Notes: a model not told the origin generated them from the letters alone. 64,000 nucleotides of DNA from Desulfobaculum xiamenense (GCF_011927665.1 NZ_JAATJA010000001.1:1159019-1223018), one strand, 5' to 3'. Positions 10,067 to 19,543 are shown, numbered from the stretch's first letter. Numbers and translations: made by a program.

Positions 10067-11830
10067 ATGGAACTCTATAGGTTTCTCGAAAAGAACCTGA
10101 AGGCCCTGAAACGGCAGAACGCTCCGGTTGCGTCCTGGCTCGAAGGGGTGGATTCTGACCCCATTGCTCTCGAAAAGCAACTGATCGTGAACCGCTTCGG
10201 CCTCATGGACGTTCCGCTCGATCACGGCGGCTCCCTGTTCGAGGCCTTCCCGCCCCAGCACTACTATCAGTCATGGACTCCGGGCGAAGAGGCCCACCGC
10301 AACGCCTCCATCATCGTGGGCCTGAATCTGGGCTACGGCCTCGTGCAGGTTCTGCAAAACGCCCCGGCCACACACCGCATTCTCGTCGTGGAGCCGCGCC
10401 CGGAGATGCTTACGGCATGCCTCGGGCTGAGCGACTACACGCCATTCATCGAATCCGGGCAACTCGCCTTCCTCTCCCCGGTCGAATCCGAGGTCTACAA
10501 CGCGGCCATCCGGCTGGACCTCCAGTTCCTGCACGGGCGCGTCAAGCTCCTCGCCGACTTCCCGAGTCAGCAACTTGGGCCGGAATATGCCCGCTGGATT
10601 CGCGTGGTGCGCAACATGCTCGAAGGCATCACCGTGGAACTCAACACACTGAGGCTGAGCCAAAACGTGATGGTCGGCAACGAGCTTGGCAACTACGTCC
10701 GCGCCTTTCGCGACGGTTCCCTCACGCCGCTTGCCGGAGCAGGACAGGGACTGACCGCGCTCATCGTGGGCGCAGGCCCATCACTCAACGACTTCGGCCC
10801 CGAACTGGCGACCATGCAGGGCAACGCGCTGGTCATCACCTCGCTCCAGACGCTCCCAGCCCTCCAGGCCGCAGGCATCAAGCCGCACCTGTGCATGGCC
10901 ATCGACTACAGCGACGGCATGAAAAAGGTCTTCAATCGCCTCGATGCCGAATGGGCCGCCGACATCCCGCTTATCTACTCCACCAAGGTCTCGCCGGACG
11001 TCGTCTCGCGCTACCCCGGCCCCACCCTGCCGCTGTGGACCGTGGGCGGTCTGGCGACCTTCGTGCTCAACAAGACCGAACCCGTGTTCGACGCGGGCGG
11101 CAACGTCAACGTGACCATTCTGCGCTTCCTATCGTGGTGCGGAGTGAAGAAGCTGCTGCTTGCCGGGCAGGATTTCTCGTGGAGCGCAGAGCGCAGCCAT
11201 GCAGCCGGACACCACGCCGCACGCCCGACGCGAACCTACGATCCCGCGCGGCACATGAAGCTCGAAAACATGCGCGGCGAAACCGTGTATTCCACCCTCG
11301 CCTACGTCACCGCCAAGCGAGACATGGAGCACGACATCGAAGGGCTATCCCTCGACGTCCTGAATCTCTACGGCGGCGGTCTGGACATCGCGGGGACGAA
11401 GGCCATCGGCATGGGCGAGGCGGCAGACGCGCTCGCCAGCGGCCAAGACCGCGTGGACCGCTTCCTCGCTATCCTCGCCTCGGCCCGCCAGTCGCGCCCG
11501 CGCCCCGTCTTCGAGGCCCGCGCCGCCACATGGACCCAGTCGCTTCGCGCGGCGACGAAGCGCATGGAAAAGCTGTTCCGCAAGCCCGTACGCAACCGCG
11601 CGGAAATCCGCAGGCTCATGGAACAGACCCTGTTCTTCCTGCGGCAGGACCCGCTGTACCTGCCCTACCTGTATAATGAGAGTATGGATCTCGCCGGATT
11701 GGCGCGGTTCACGCAGAACCCGGTCCCAGCGGACATGCGCCGCTACAGGGACGTCATCGCCCGCGCACTGGCGAAGGTGAAGGAGATGGACGCGGCGCTC
11801 GCCGCAGCGGAAGGCACGCAGGCCGCCTGA
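10067..11830 (+). CDS. DUF115/MptE-like protein (Maf flagellin-glycosylation family relative)
   Basis: A 587-residue protein with a central Rossmann-like DUF115 domain. LIVGAGPSLNDFGPEL near residue 232, the later MAIDYSDGMKK and LLLAGQDFSWS are typical of 6-hydroxymethylpterin diphosphokinase MptE-like and motility-associated factor (Maf) proteins, some of which transfer nonulosonic acids to flagellin. The family is known for flagellar glycosylation, but no flagellar or sugar genes adjoin this one, so the substrate is uncertain. GGGAG six bases before the ATG supports the start. It is divergent from the cysteine synthase fusion across a short gap. Confidence 0.75.
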   Translation: MELYRFLEKNLKALKRQNAPVASWLEGVDSDPIALEKQLIVNRFGLMDVPLDHGGSLFEAFPPQHYYQSWTPGEEAHRNASIIVGLNLGYGLVQVLQNAPATHRILVVEPRPEMLTACLGLSDYTPFIESGQLAFLSPVESEVYNAAIRLDLQFLHGRVKLLADFPSQQLGPEYARWIRVVRNMLEGITVELNTLRLSQNVMVGNELGNYVRAFRDGSLTPLAGAGQGLTALIVGAGPSLNDFGPELATMQGNALVITSLQTLPALQAAGIKPHLCMAIDYSDGMKKVFNRLDAEWAADIPLIYSTKVSPDVVSRYPGPTLPLWTVGGLATFVLNKTEPVFDAGGNVNVTILRFLSWCGVKKLLLAGQDFSWSAERSHAAGHHAARPTRTYDPARHMKLENMRGETVYSTLAYVTAKRDMEHDIEGLSLDVLNLYGGGLDIAGTKAIGMGEAADALASGQDRVDRFLAILASARQSRPRPVFEARAATWTQSLRAATKRMEKLFRKPVRNRAEIRRLMEQTLFFLRQDPLYLPYLYNESMDLAGLARFTQNPVPADMRRYRDVIARALAKVKEMDAALAAAEGTQAA

Positions 11831-11921
11831 CGCAATCTGCGAAGCTCACCCGGAGTTGCGCACCGGCTGTCCCGAGGGTATACCCGAAGCGCATCTTCAA
11901 CCCTGACCGGAACGAAATACC

Positions 11922-12314
11922 ATGCCCCAGAAGCATTCCACGCCCCTCATCGCCCTATGGGGGGCGTCCATCCTCGTCGTCTGCTGGCTGTCGCTCACGC
12001 CCAATATGCCCCAGCCAGTGGACATCAAGCACATCGACCTCGTGGAGCACCTGCTGGCCTACACATGGCTGGCGCTTCTTCCCATGCGGGCCTTCCGCAC
12101 CCGGCAGGCGGCCATCGTGGCCGCAGGCTCCATGGTCTTCCTCGGCGCAGGCATCGAGATCGCCCAGCATTTCGTGCCGGGCCGCTTCACCTCCTGGGCG
12201 GACATGGCGGCCAACACGGCAGGCGTCGTCCTTGGCGTGTGGATCGGCGAGCGCATCAAGGAGCGCGAGTATTTCCGCACGCTGCGCCAAGCTCTTGGCG
12301 TCAAAGATCGATGA
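11922..12314 (+). CDS. VanZ-like family membrane protein
   Basis: A 130-residue protein with three or four membrane helices. The signatures LSLTPNMP, DLVEHLLAYTWLALLP and GAGIEIAQHFVPGRFTSWADMAANTAGVVLG match the VanZ family, a small membrane family of unknown biochemical role linked in some species to envelope or glycopeptide responses. Its last 14 bases overlap the 3' end of the convergent 3D-domain gene. The start has a weak GGAA upstream. Confidence 0.8.
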   Translation: MPQKHSTPLIALWGASILVVCWLSLTPNMPQPVDIKHIDLVEHLLAYTWLALLPMRAFRTRQAAIVAAGSMVFLGAGIEIAQHFVPGRFTSWADMAANTAGVVLGVWIGERIKEREYFRTLRQALGVKDR

Positions 12315-12810
12315 GGTGCACTTCAAGCTGCTTGCGGCCGAAATCGAGGGCAGCCCGCGTGTCGAACATGAAGATGTCCATCTGATTGCGCTTGTCCACG
12401 GCCATGAGGTCGTCGATGGTGAACACGCCGTAGTTCTTGATGTAGACCTTCTTGCCGAACACCCACCCCGCATCGAACAGATCGCGCGACACGGCGACGA
12501 TTCCCTGCCGCACAGGCCGGTTGGAAGCCGTGTGGAAAGGCGAGTCGTCGGTTTCGGCCTCGCGCGGGCTGTAGGCGGTCACCGTCAGCACGCGCGAACG
12601 CCGAAGCTCCTGAATGCTCCGGTGATTATTGACGATAAACCGATAGAACAGCCCCGTCGCGTCGCTGTCCCGAGCCATGGTCATTTCCATGGATTCTATC
12701 CGGTCCAGCCCATCATCGAGTCTTTCCGACAGCGCAACGAGCTGCCAATGCTCCACGAACAGCGCCACGGACAGCGCCACGATTGCAAGAAATGAAAATA
12801 TCCTGTACAT
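12301..12810 (-). CDS. Membrane-anchored 3D-domain (double-psi beta-barrel) protein
   Basis: A 169-residue protein with an N-terminal membrane helix, a short coiled segment and a C-terminal 3D domain. The domain starts at VLTVTAYSP and ends with FTIDDLMAVDKRNQMDIFMFD, giving the three aspartates that name the family and are shared with MltA-type lytic transglycosylases. A role in binding or cleaving peptidoglycan from the periplasmic side is inferred. I chose the ATG with CTGGAG eight bases upstream rather than the ATG at 12834, whose Shine-Dalgarno is too close. It overlaps the convergent VanZ gene by 14 bases. Confidence 0.7.
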   Translation of the reverse strand: MYRIFSFLAIVALSVALFVEHWQLVALSERLDDGLDRIESMEMTMARDSDATGLFYRFIVNNHRSIQELRRSRVLTVTAYSPREAETDDSPFHTASNRPVRQGIVAVSRDLFDAGWVFGKKVYIKNYGVFTIDDLMAVDKRNQMDIFMFDTRAALDFGRKQLEVHLIDL

Positions 12811-13002
12811 CCTGAACTCCAGAAAATCTGACATGCTCCATCATTCCAAGGCATTGGAACGATGAACCCTCAACTCGGGCCATGATTGAAGCTCACTATA
12901 AGTAAAGCGTCACATCATTGCATCAACAAATTGCGCAAACCCTACTTCCGCGAATCAGGACTGCACCTGCCCCCTCCCTGCGGCCTTGCCACGGAACACG
13001 CC

Positions 13003-13650
13003 ATGCCCTATAAGCGCCGCATGCGTACTGAAAATCCTGCCCTGCACTTCGTGCTGGGATCGTTGCCGCTCATCGCGCTGGTCGCGGTGCTTCCGCTGGC
13101 CTTCGGCGGAGAATTCGCCCTCGCCGAGGCCATGCGCCAACACAAGAACGCGCACGACCTGCTCCGTGAAATAGCCTTCTTCTTCACGGACTGGGGCAAC
13201 CCCGCATTCTACCTGACATTTCTGGGCATCCTCGTTCACGGGGTGCGCACGAAAAATGAAAACCTCACGAAATTCGCGCTGACCTACGCCGCCTGCCAGT
13301 TGGCCATCTGCCTCTGCCTCGTCAATCTGACCAAGATGGCGCTTGGCCGTCCGCGCCCGCTGACCGGCGAAACCGTGTACCACCTGCTGACGCTCGACCC
13401 GCACTTCCACTCGCTGCCGTCCGGCCACACCGCCGACGCCACGGGTTCCGCGCTGGCGCTGGCCCTGTGGCGGCGCAACATGGGGCTGACAATCTCCCTC
13501 GGCGTCCTTTTGGCGCTCATGGGCTTCACGCGGATCTACCTGTTGCAGCACTATCCCTCGGATGTCTTCTTCGGCTGGGCCTACGGAGCCGTCTCCGCAT
13601 GGGCCATCTTCACCTTCGGACTCAAAAAGGACACCCCAGCCCATGAATAA
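13003..13650 (+). CDS. PAP2-superfamily membrane phosphatase
   Basis: A 215-residue integral membrane protein with about six helices and the complete PAP2 active site: KMALGRPRP (motif 1), LPSGHTADATG (motif 2) and TRIYLLQHYPSDV (motif 3, catalytic His and Asp). It likely dephosphorylates a polyprenyl or lipid phosphate such as undecaprenyl diphosphate at the outer face of the inner membrane. It overlaps the following ArnT-like gene by eight bases, so the two probably act together in sugar transfer to lipid A or another surface polymer. The ATG at 13003 has a weak GGAA upstream; 13021 is an alternative. Confidence 0.85.
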   Translation: MPYKRRMRTENPALHFVLGSLPLIALVAVLPLAFGGEFALAEAMRQHKNAHDLLREIAFFFTDWGNPAFYLTFLGILVHGVRTKNENLTKFALTYAACQLAICLCLVNLTKMALGRPRPLTGETVYHLLTLDPHFHSLPSGHTADATGSALALALWRRNMGLTISLGVLLALMGFTRIYLLQHYPSDVFFGWAYGAVSAWAIFTFGLKKDTPAHE

Positions 13651-16066
13651 GTTCCTTTCGCGACTGTGGACCGTGGCGGCGCTTCTGCCGCTCGTGGTTC
13701 TTGGCCTCGTGCTCGCGGCGCAGACGCTGCCCGCCCTCGACAGCCGGGCCCTGTGGTTCTCGGACGAAATCCGCTACGCCAACGTCTTCGAGCATGTCGT
13801 TCATGCCAAGAAGTGGCTGGTGATGTACTTAAACGGTGTGCCCTACCCGGACAAGCCTCCGGTCTACTTCTGGTTCCTCACGGCGTTCATTCCCTTCTTC
13901 GGCTCGTCGAACCCCACGCTGTTCTTCGCCGGAGCGGCGGCCAGCGCGCTCCTGTTCATCGCCGCCATGCTGACCATGAACCGCCTTGTGCTGCGCGGCG
14001 GACGCGAAACGGGACTCGCCGCCGGCATCATCCTGCTCACCTGCTTCTACTTCGTGGCGCTGACCCACTACTCGCGCATGGACCTGCTCTTCGCGGCCAT
14101 CATCACCGCCGCGCACGTCTGCCTGTTTGGCGCATGGCAGCGCGAAAAGGCCATGGGACTGACCGTGGCGGGCTTCGTGCTCGCCGCAGTGGCCACGCTG
14201 ACCAAAGGCCCGCTCGGCCTCGTGTTTCCGCTTCTGGCCTCGGTGGTCTATCTCGCATGGAGCGGACGCCTCTACCGCCTGTTCCGGCGCGACGTGGCCG
14301 TGGGCATCGGCGCGGCGCTCGGCATCCTCCTCGCGTGGATCGGCGCGGCGTGGATCGGCGGCGAGCATGATCTGGTCAACAACATCTTTTACAAGCAGAT
14401 CTACCGCCGCGCGGTGAACGCCTCGCACCACGAGCAGCCTTTCTGGCACTACTTCGCCACGTTCCCGGCGGCCTTCCTGCCGTGGACCTTCGTCGCGTTC
14501 CTGCTGCCCTTCGGCAAGCTCGTGAAGGGCGAATTCTGGAAATCCCTGTGGTACGCCCGTCACGCCGACGTGGACAGCGAAGGCTCCGGCAAAAGCTACC
14601 TGTGGTGCGCCCTCGTCTCAGGCTTCGTCCTGCTGACCTGCCTGAGCACCAAGATCGTCGTCTATCTGCTGCCGCTCTTCCCGCCGCTGGTTCTGCTCAC
14701 TGCGCAGGCCGTGCTGGCCTTCGACGCCGTGCGCACCCGCAGGCTGATGCTGGCCGTAGCCGGGCTGTTCGCGCTTCTGGCCGTGGCCACGCCACTGGTC
14801 AACATCTTCACGCAGTGGCCCGAATACCTCAGCGGCCTGTGGCTTCTGGCCGTCGCCTGCGGCGTGGTCGCCCTCGTTCTGTGGCGCTACGCCACCCGCT
14901 TCGACATCCGCGCCGCGCTCATCACGCTGGCCGCGCTGGTCACCCTGTGGGTGCAGCCGCTGGCTCTCGTGGCCGTGCCGGAGCTCGACTCCGTCATGAG
15001 CCCGCGCGAGCAGGCCGAGGTGATGGGCGAATTCATCGAGGCAGGCTACACGCCCGCCGCATACAAAATCTACTCCGGCGTCTACACCTACTACTGCGGC
15101 GCGAACGTCCTCGAAACGCAGGATCTCAACCTCATCACTGGCATGGCAACCGGCGGCGAACGCCTCGTCCTCGGCATGCAGAAGCGCTACTGGGATTCGT
15201 GGGAAAACCGCCCGGAAAACCTGCACGTCATCCACGAGCAATGGATCGCGGACCGCCCCTACGTGCTCGCGGTCAACACCCCCGGCGACGCGCCTGTCGC
15301 GGCCGATGTGACCGTTACAGCACCTGCGCTTCCCGTCGGAGAAGCGGCAGAAGCACCCGCGCCGACAGCCGCGCCCGAGGTACCCGCCGCGACGCCCGCA
15401 CCGGTCGTTCCCGCGCTACCCGTGATGCCTGAAACGGTCCCGGCTCCCGTCGTGCCGGAAGCGGCTCCAACCCCGGTCCCCGCGCCCGTCATGGAGACCG
15501 CTCCTATCGCCCCGATCCCGACTCCCGCAGCACAGCCGGAAGCCGTCGCCCCTGCGGCGGACGCCGCACCTGCCGCGCCCGCCGAACCGGGCCTCTTCTC
15601 GAAGATTCTCGACGCCCTCGGCGGATTCGCAGCCGACGCATGGCATTCGCTGACCGCCGCGCTGGCGGACTTCTGGACCTCGTGGACGGCCCCCAAGGGC
15701 GACGTGCACGAGCAGAACGAGGGCACCGGCCTGTTCATGAAAACCATGCAGTGGCTTTCGGACGTGACCCGTGGCGATGTGGACGAGCCGGACATGGATC
15801 AGCCCATCCTGCCCGAGACGATACAGGAATCCGGAGCGACCCCTGTCGGCCCTGAAGTCACCACTCCTGAAGCCGCCGCTCCGGGAACTGCCGCACCGGG
15901 CGCCATTGACCCGGACGCCACAGCTCCCGAGGCACTGCAGCCCGAAGCGGCTCCGGCGCAAGACGCCACCAACGGCACGGCCCCCGCAGATTCGACGCCC
16001 GCCGCACCGGGCGACGGCGCTGACGTGACCCCGGCAACCGACGCCCCCACGGGCATCGCCATCTGA
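13643..16066 (+). CDS. ArnT-like polyprenyl-phosphate glycosyltransferase with Ala/Pro-rich C-terminal tail
   Basis: An 807-residue GT-C enzyme. About 12 membrane helices fill the first 480 residues, and the periplasmic acidic motif FSDEIRYANVFEH near residue 40 matches ArnT/PMT (GT39/GT83) enzymes that transfer sugars from polyprenyl phosphate to lipid A or protein. A roughly 60-residue soluble segment follows, then a tail from about residue 548 to the end made of Ala, Pro, Glu and Val repeats around one hydrophobic amphipathic stretch (GLFSKILDALGGFAADAW). This tail is not part of the family. The start overlaps the PAP2 gene by eight bases. The sugar donor is unknown. Confidence 0.85.
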   Translation: MNKFLSRLWTVAALLPLVVLGLVLAAQTLPALDSRALWFSDEIRYANVFEHVVHAKKWLVMYLNGVPYPDKPPVYFWFLTAFIPFFGSSNPTLFFAGAAASALLFIAAMLTMNRLVLRGGRETGLAAGIILLTCFYFVALTHYSRMDLLFAAIITAAHVCLFGAWQREKAMGLTVAGFVLAAVATLTKGPLGLVFPLLASVVYLAWSGRLYRLFRRDVAVGIGAALGILLAWIGAAWIGGEHDLVNNIFYKQIYRRAVNASHHEQPFWHYFATFPAAFLPWTFVAFLLPFGKLVKGEFWKSLWYARHADVDSEGSGKSYLWCALVSGFVLLTCLSTKIVVYLLPLFPPLVLLTAQAVLAFDAVRTRRLMLAVAGLFALLAVATPLVNIFTQWPEYLSGLWLLAVACGVVALVLWRYATRFDIRAALITLAALVTLWVQPLALVAVPELDSVMSPREQAEVMGEFIEAGYTPAAYKIYSGVYTYYCGANVLETQDLNLITGMATGGERLVLGMQKRYWDSWENRPENLHVIHEQWIADRPYVLAVNTPGDAPVAADVTVTAPALPVGEAAEAPAPTAAPEVPAATPAPVVPALPVMPETVPAPVVPEAAPTPVPAPVMETAPIAPIPTPAAQPEAVAPAADAAPAAPAEPGLFSKILDALGGFAADAWHSLTAALADFWTSWTAPKGDVHEQNEGTGLFMKTMQWLSDVTRGDVDEPDMDQPILPETIQESGATPVGPEVTTPEAAAPGTAAPGAIDPDATAPEALQPEAAPAQDATNGTAPADSTPAAPGDGADVTPATDAPTGIAI

Positions 16067-16106
16067 AACCGGCCCACGCCCATGGGCAGCGGCCAGCGGA
16101 GACGCC

Positions 16107-16742
16107 ATGCGTGACGCCATCCGGAACACATTCGTACTGATCGCACCGCTTGCGCTGGTGGCCCTTGCGCTATGGCGGATGCCGCTCACCGCGAGCGAGA
16201 CTCCCTGCTGGGAGGTCCGCCGCCCCGTGTCCCACGACGTGCTTGCGCCTGACTCGACGCTCGCACCCGGCAAGGCGCCCGCACAGGTCGCGATTCCGGC
16301 GCAGCTTCCGGCTCCCGCCGCACAGGCGGAATCCGGCAAAGCGACAGACGAGGCACCCGCCCCGGCTCCGACGCAGGGCCAGACGCTTACGACCGTAAAG
16401 GCCTCGCCCGCCACGGCACCCACCGTGACCGGCGTACACTACGCGGCCGCAGAGGACGTCCTCGACGTGACCATCCGCACGGACGGCGGGATACCGCGCT
16501 TCACGGCATTCCCCCTCGATTCGCCGCCGCGCATCGTTGTGGACGTCTTCGCCCAGAGTGCCCTGCCCGACGCGCAACAAGAGCTGCTGGTGGACTGTGC
16601 GCGGGCCAACCGCATCCGCACGGGCTTCCACCCCGCGCGCGGCGTGGTGCGCACCGTCATCGAAACCACGGCGGAAGGTCTGGCGCACTTCGACGTCCGC
16701 GCCACTGACGACGCCGTGCACGTGCTCATCGGGCACAAATAA
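16107..16742 (+). CDS. AMIN-domain periplasmic protein
   Basis: A 211-residue protein with an N-terminal signal anchor, an Ala/Pro-rich linker (about residues 45-110) and a C-terminal AMIN domain, recognised by VLDVTIRTDGGIPRFTAF, PPRIVVDVF and RIRTGFHPARGVVRTVIE. AMIN domains target amidases and secretins to peptidoglycan at special wall sites. There is no catalytic domain, so it may be a localisation or scaffold protein. It follows the ArnT-like gene by 40 bases and is probably the last gene of that operon; a terminator follows. Confidence 0.75.
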   Translation: MRDAIRNTFVLIAPLALVALALWRMPLTASETPCWEVRRPVSHDVLAPDSTLAPGKAPAQVAIPAQLPAPAAQAESGKATDEAPAPAPTQGQTLTTVKASPATAPTVTGVHYAAAEDVLDVTIRTDGGIPRFTAFPLDSPPRIVVDVFAQSALPDAQQELLVDCARANRIRTGFHPARGVVRTVIETTAEGLAHFDVRATDDAVHVLIGHK

Positions 16743-16765
16743 CGCCCACGAAACGAATTCCCACG

Positions 16766-16803
16766 CGAAAGGCCCCGAATGCACACGCATCCGGGGCCTT
16801 TCG
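16766..16803. terminator. Bidirectional terminator between convergent genes
   Basis: A perfect 12-base-pair stem (CGAAAGGCCCCG pairing with CGGGGCCTTTCG) with a 14-base loop lies between the AMIN gene and the convergent diguanylate cyclase gene. The tails are short T or A runs on either strand. Confidence 0.75.
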
Positions 16804-16829
16804 CTCCTGTGGTCTCCACCAGCCCAGCG

Positions 16830-18107
16830 CTACCCGGCGCAGACCTGATTGCGTCCCTTCTTCTTGGCCTTGTACAGTGCCTTGTCCGCCTCCTTGAGCA
16901 CGTCCTCCGGATTCTGGCGGGCATCGGTCCGTTCGGCGAGACCTATGGAAATCGTCACGGACACCGTCTTACCCGCCGACGCGCCAGCGCCCTTGCCACG
17001 GGATGGTTTCCCCTTGGCATCGGCATCCTTAGGCTTCTTCGCGGGGCGATCCTTGGAGCGCACGGCAAAGGGCGAGCCCTCGATGGCCGCGCGCACGGCG
17101 TCCAGATGCGGCAGGGCCTCCTGCGCGTTGCCGCGCGGGAAAAGGATAGTAAACTCCTCGCCGCCGTAGCGGTAGGCCGCACCGCCCCCGGTCACGCGGG
17201 CAAGGCGGCTGGCGACCATGCGTAGCACTTCGTCGCCAACGTCATGCCCGTAGGTGTCGTTGAACTTCTTGAAATGGTCCACGTCTCCCATGGCCACGGC
17301 GTAGCGCCCGCCAAGCTTGCGGAAGTCCGCCACCAACGCCCGGCGCGACGGCAACCCCGTCAGTTCGTCGAGAAAGGCCATGCGGTAGGAATCCTGAAAC
17401 AGCGGAACGACGATGCACCCCGCCGCCGCGCAGAAGAAGAGCGCCACGAAGTCCGGGCGTCCCGCGACATGCATCCCCGCCGCGACGCCGACGACGCACC
17501 CAGCGAATCCCGCATCCAGCGGCTCGTCGCGCACAACGCCGCGCACGATGAAGAACGCCGCCGCCACGGCCACCGCCAGCAGCGCAGGCTGCGGCAGCCA
17601 CGTCCACGCATCCGCCCATTGCGGCAAAAGCCGCGCATGCAGCGTCTCAGCCACGGCCACGCGCATGGCCTGCGCACCCTCGGCCGAGGGGATGCCGAAT
17701 CCGCCATCGACGGCGAAACACGTGACCGTACCGACGATGCTCACCATGGCAAGCACCACCGCGCCCCACGCCGTGAATACACCCCGGTCGCCAAGCACCC
17801 CCAGCAGCACGAGCATGAGCGGAAAGGATATGGCGTAGGCGGGATAGGCGATCTGGCCGAGTGCCCCTGCCCCTATGCCCGCCGCAAAGAACGCCTGCAT
17901 CATCGCGAATCCGCAAACGAGAAAAGCGAGGGCAAACACGCCACGGCTGCGCTTGAAACGCCCACACAGCAGAGCGCCAATGCCCGCCAGCACGTATGGA
18001 GCAACGGCGAGCACGCCGGACGGGAGCGGCGGATGCATCGCCACCACCACGGCCGTGCCAACAAGACAGGCTATGGGAAATATCAACACGTTCACAAGGG
18101 TTCGCAT
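16830..18107 (-). CDS. Membrane-bound diguanylate cyclase (GGDEF)
   Basis: A 425-residue protein with about eight N-terminal membrane helices (residues 5-237) and a C-terminal GGDEF domain that would make cyclic di-GMP from two GTP. The active site GGEEF is at 315-319, with FLDELTGLPSRRAL before it and the metal-binding GDVDHFKKFND. The RxxD product-inhibition site is absent at the usual position. A Lys/Gly-rich insertion of about 29 residues (351-379) interrupts the domain before VTISIGLA. The start has AGGAG ten bases upstream. The membrane sensor domain resembles no family I can name. Confidence 0.9.
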   Translation of the reverse strand: MRTLVNVLIFPIACLVGTAVVVAMHPPLPSGVLAVAPYVLAGIGALLCGRFKRSRGVFALAFLVCGFAMMQAFFAAGIGAGALGQIAYPAYAISFPLMLVLLGVLGDRGVFTAWGAVVLAMVSIVGTVTCFAVDGGFGIPSAEGAQAMRVAVAETLHARLLPQWADAWTWLPQPALLAVAVAAAFFIVRGVVRDEPLDAGFAGCVVGVAAGMHVAGRPDFVALFFCAAAGCIVVPLFQDSYRMAFLDELTGLPSRRALVADFRKLGGRYAVAMGDVDHFKKFNDTYGHDVGDEVLRMVASRLARVTGGGAAYRYGGEEFTILFPRGNAQEALPHLDAVRAAIEGSPFAVRSKDRPAKKPKDADAKGKPSRGKGAGASAGKTVSVTISIGLAERTDARQNPEDVLKEADKALYKAKKKGRNQVCAG

Positions 18108-18212
18108 GGGGCGTCTTCTCCTGTTGGGTCGGCCTTGTACCATGCCGGTGCCACACTGAAAACCCCACGCCCCGGCCCCGCGAACGCCCCCGGCAAGCCG
18201 AAGTCCACAAGA

Positions 18213-18238
18213 AAGGCCACCCGCGAGCGGGCGGCCTC
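18213..18238 (-). terminator. Terminator downstream of the CBS-domain gene
   Basis: On the minus strand an inverted repeat (AGGCC-GCCCGC pairing with GCGGGTGGCCT) is followed by TTTCTT. It lies between the CBS gene stop at 18265 and the start of the diguanylate cyclase gene. Confidence 0.65.
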
Positions 18239-18264
18239 CACGGACTGCGCGTCGAAAATAATGC

Positions 18265-18759
18265 CTAATGCGCGTGGTCGAGCACGTCGCGGCTGATCTC
18301 GCGGAACACGTCGCCCTTAAAGATGACGCCGAGCACCTTGCCGCCCTCGCGTACCACGGCCCAGCCCCTGCGATGGTCCATGAACGCCTCAAGCACGATG
18401 ATCATGGGGTCGTTGGGCTGCACCTCGGGCATGTCGTCCTTCTTCTGCACGATGGCGTCGATGTTCAGGTCGCAGCAACTACGGCAGGCCCGCCCGAAGG
18501 CCTGATCCCAGTCGGCCTCGTCGAAGCGGGCCAGATCGTCCTGCCGGAACACGCAGCCCTCAAGGCTCTTCAGGATGTCCCACATGGTGATGACGCCCAG
18601 AAAAGACCCATCCTTCGCGAAAACCAGCGCGACGTGATTGTCCGAGTCCTTCTTCACCGCTTCGCGCATAAGGCGCATGACCTCGAAAAGGCTCGCCCCT
18701 TCCTCGACGCGGGTGAAATCATCCCGCAGTATGTCCCAGGCACGCTTGCGCATCAGCAT
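18265..18759 (-). CDS. CBS-domain pair protein
   Basis: A 164-residue cytosolic protein with two CBS motifs: the first spans residues around 12-60 (HVALVFAKDGSFLGVITMWDIL), the second runs to the C-terminus (GWAVVREGGKVLGVIFKGDVFREI). CBS pairs bind adenine nucleotides or related ligands and act as energy or ligand sensors. No effector domain is attached. AGGAG eight bases upstream of the ATG at 18759 supports this start over a longer frame from 18840. It is divergent from the PfpI gene across a 241-base gap in which I see no other gene. Confidence 0.8.
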   Translation of the reverse strand: MLMRKRAWDILRDDFTRVEEGASLFEVMRLMREAVKKDSDNHVALVFAKDGSFLGVITMWDILKSLEGCVFRQDDLARFDEADWDQAFGRACRSCCDLNIDAIVQKKDDMPEVQPNDPMIIVLEAFMDHRRGWAVVREGGKVLGVIFKGDVFREISRDVLDHAH

Positions 18760-19000
18760 ATGTCCACTCCTTGCACTGTTGGGATGCCTCTCCATCCGCG
18801 CCGCACTCCGGCCGGCGATTCCATCATCTGATTCAATCATTATTTCACATCGTTGCTTTAGGCAACCACAAGCGCATGCACTGCATCACCGCGTCGTTTT
18901 GCGCACCCCCCTTGCCGCAACCACGCCGCTTGCGTAAACTGTGTGTTTGCCGCACCGCGACAATCCTTCACGCAGCACAATCACGCCACGGAGGTTCGAT

Positions 19001-19534
19001 ATGGGCGTTTTGCAAGGAAAGACCGTCCTCATGTTCGTTGAGGACGTCTACGAGGATCAGGAACTTTGGTACCCCAGATACAGGCTTGAGGAAGAAGGCG
19101 CTCGCGTCGTCGTGGCAGGACCGCACAAGGGCAAGACCTACGTCTCCAAGCACGGCTACCCCTGCACGGCCACCGCGTCCCTCGACGAAGTGCGCGCAGA
19201 GGACTTCGACATGCTGGTCATTCCCGGCGGCTTCGCCCCGGACAAGCTGCGCCGCCTCGACAGCGTCAAGCGCCTGACCCGCGAAATCCACGAAGCGGGC
19301 AAGCCGGTGGCCCACATCTGCCACGGCGGCTGGATTCCCATCTCCGCAGGCATCATGAAGGGCTTCACCTGCACGTCCACCCCCGGCATCAAGGACGACC
19401 TCGTCAACGCCGGGGCAACGTGGGTCGATGAGGAAGTGGTTGTGGACCGCAACCAGATATCGAGCCGCAAGCCCGGTGACCTTCCCGCCTTCATGAAGGC
19501 CGTCATCGCAGTGGCCACGTCTCGACAGGTTTAG
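19001..19534 (+). CDS. DJ-1/PfpI family protein
   Basis: A 177-residue class I glutamine-amidotransferase-like protein. The nucleophile elbow HICHGGW places the reactive cysteine at 107 and a histidine at 108; YEDQELWYPRYRLEEEGARV and LVIPGGFAPDKLR are typical of PfpI-type proteins, which act as proteases, glyoxalase/deglycase-like enzymes or stress proteins. GGAGG seven bases before the ATG fixes the start. It is followed after 47 bases, across a strong hairpin, by an ArsS-like radical SAM gene, so the two may be expressed together. Confidence 0.9.
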   Translation: MGVLQGKTVLMFVEDVYEDQELWYPRYRLEEEGARVVVAGPHKGKTYVSKHGYPCTATASLDEVRAEDFDMLVIPGGFAPDKLRRLDSVKRLTREIHEAGKPVAHICHGGWIPISAGIMKGFTCTSTPGIKDDLVNAGATWVDEEVVVDRNQISSRKPGDLPAFMKAVIAVATSRQV

Positions 19535-19543
19535 TCACCCACA

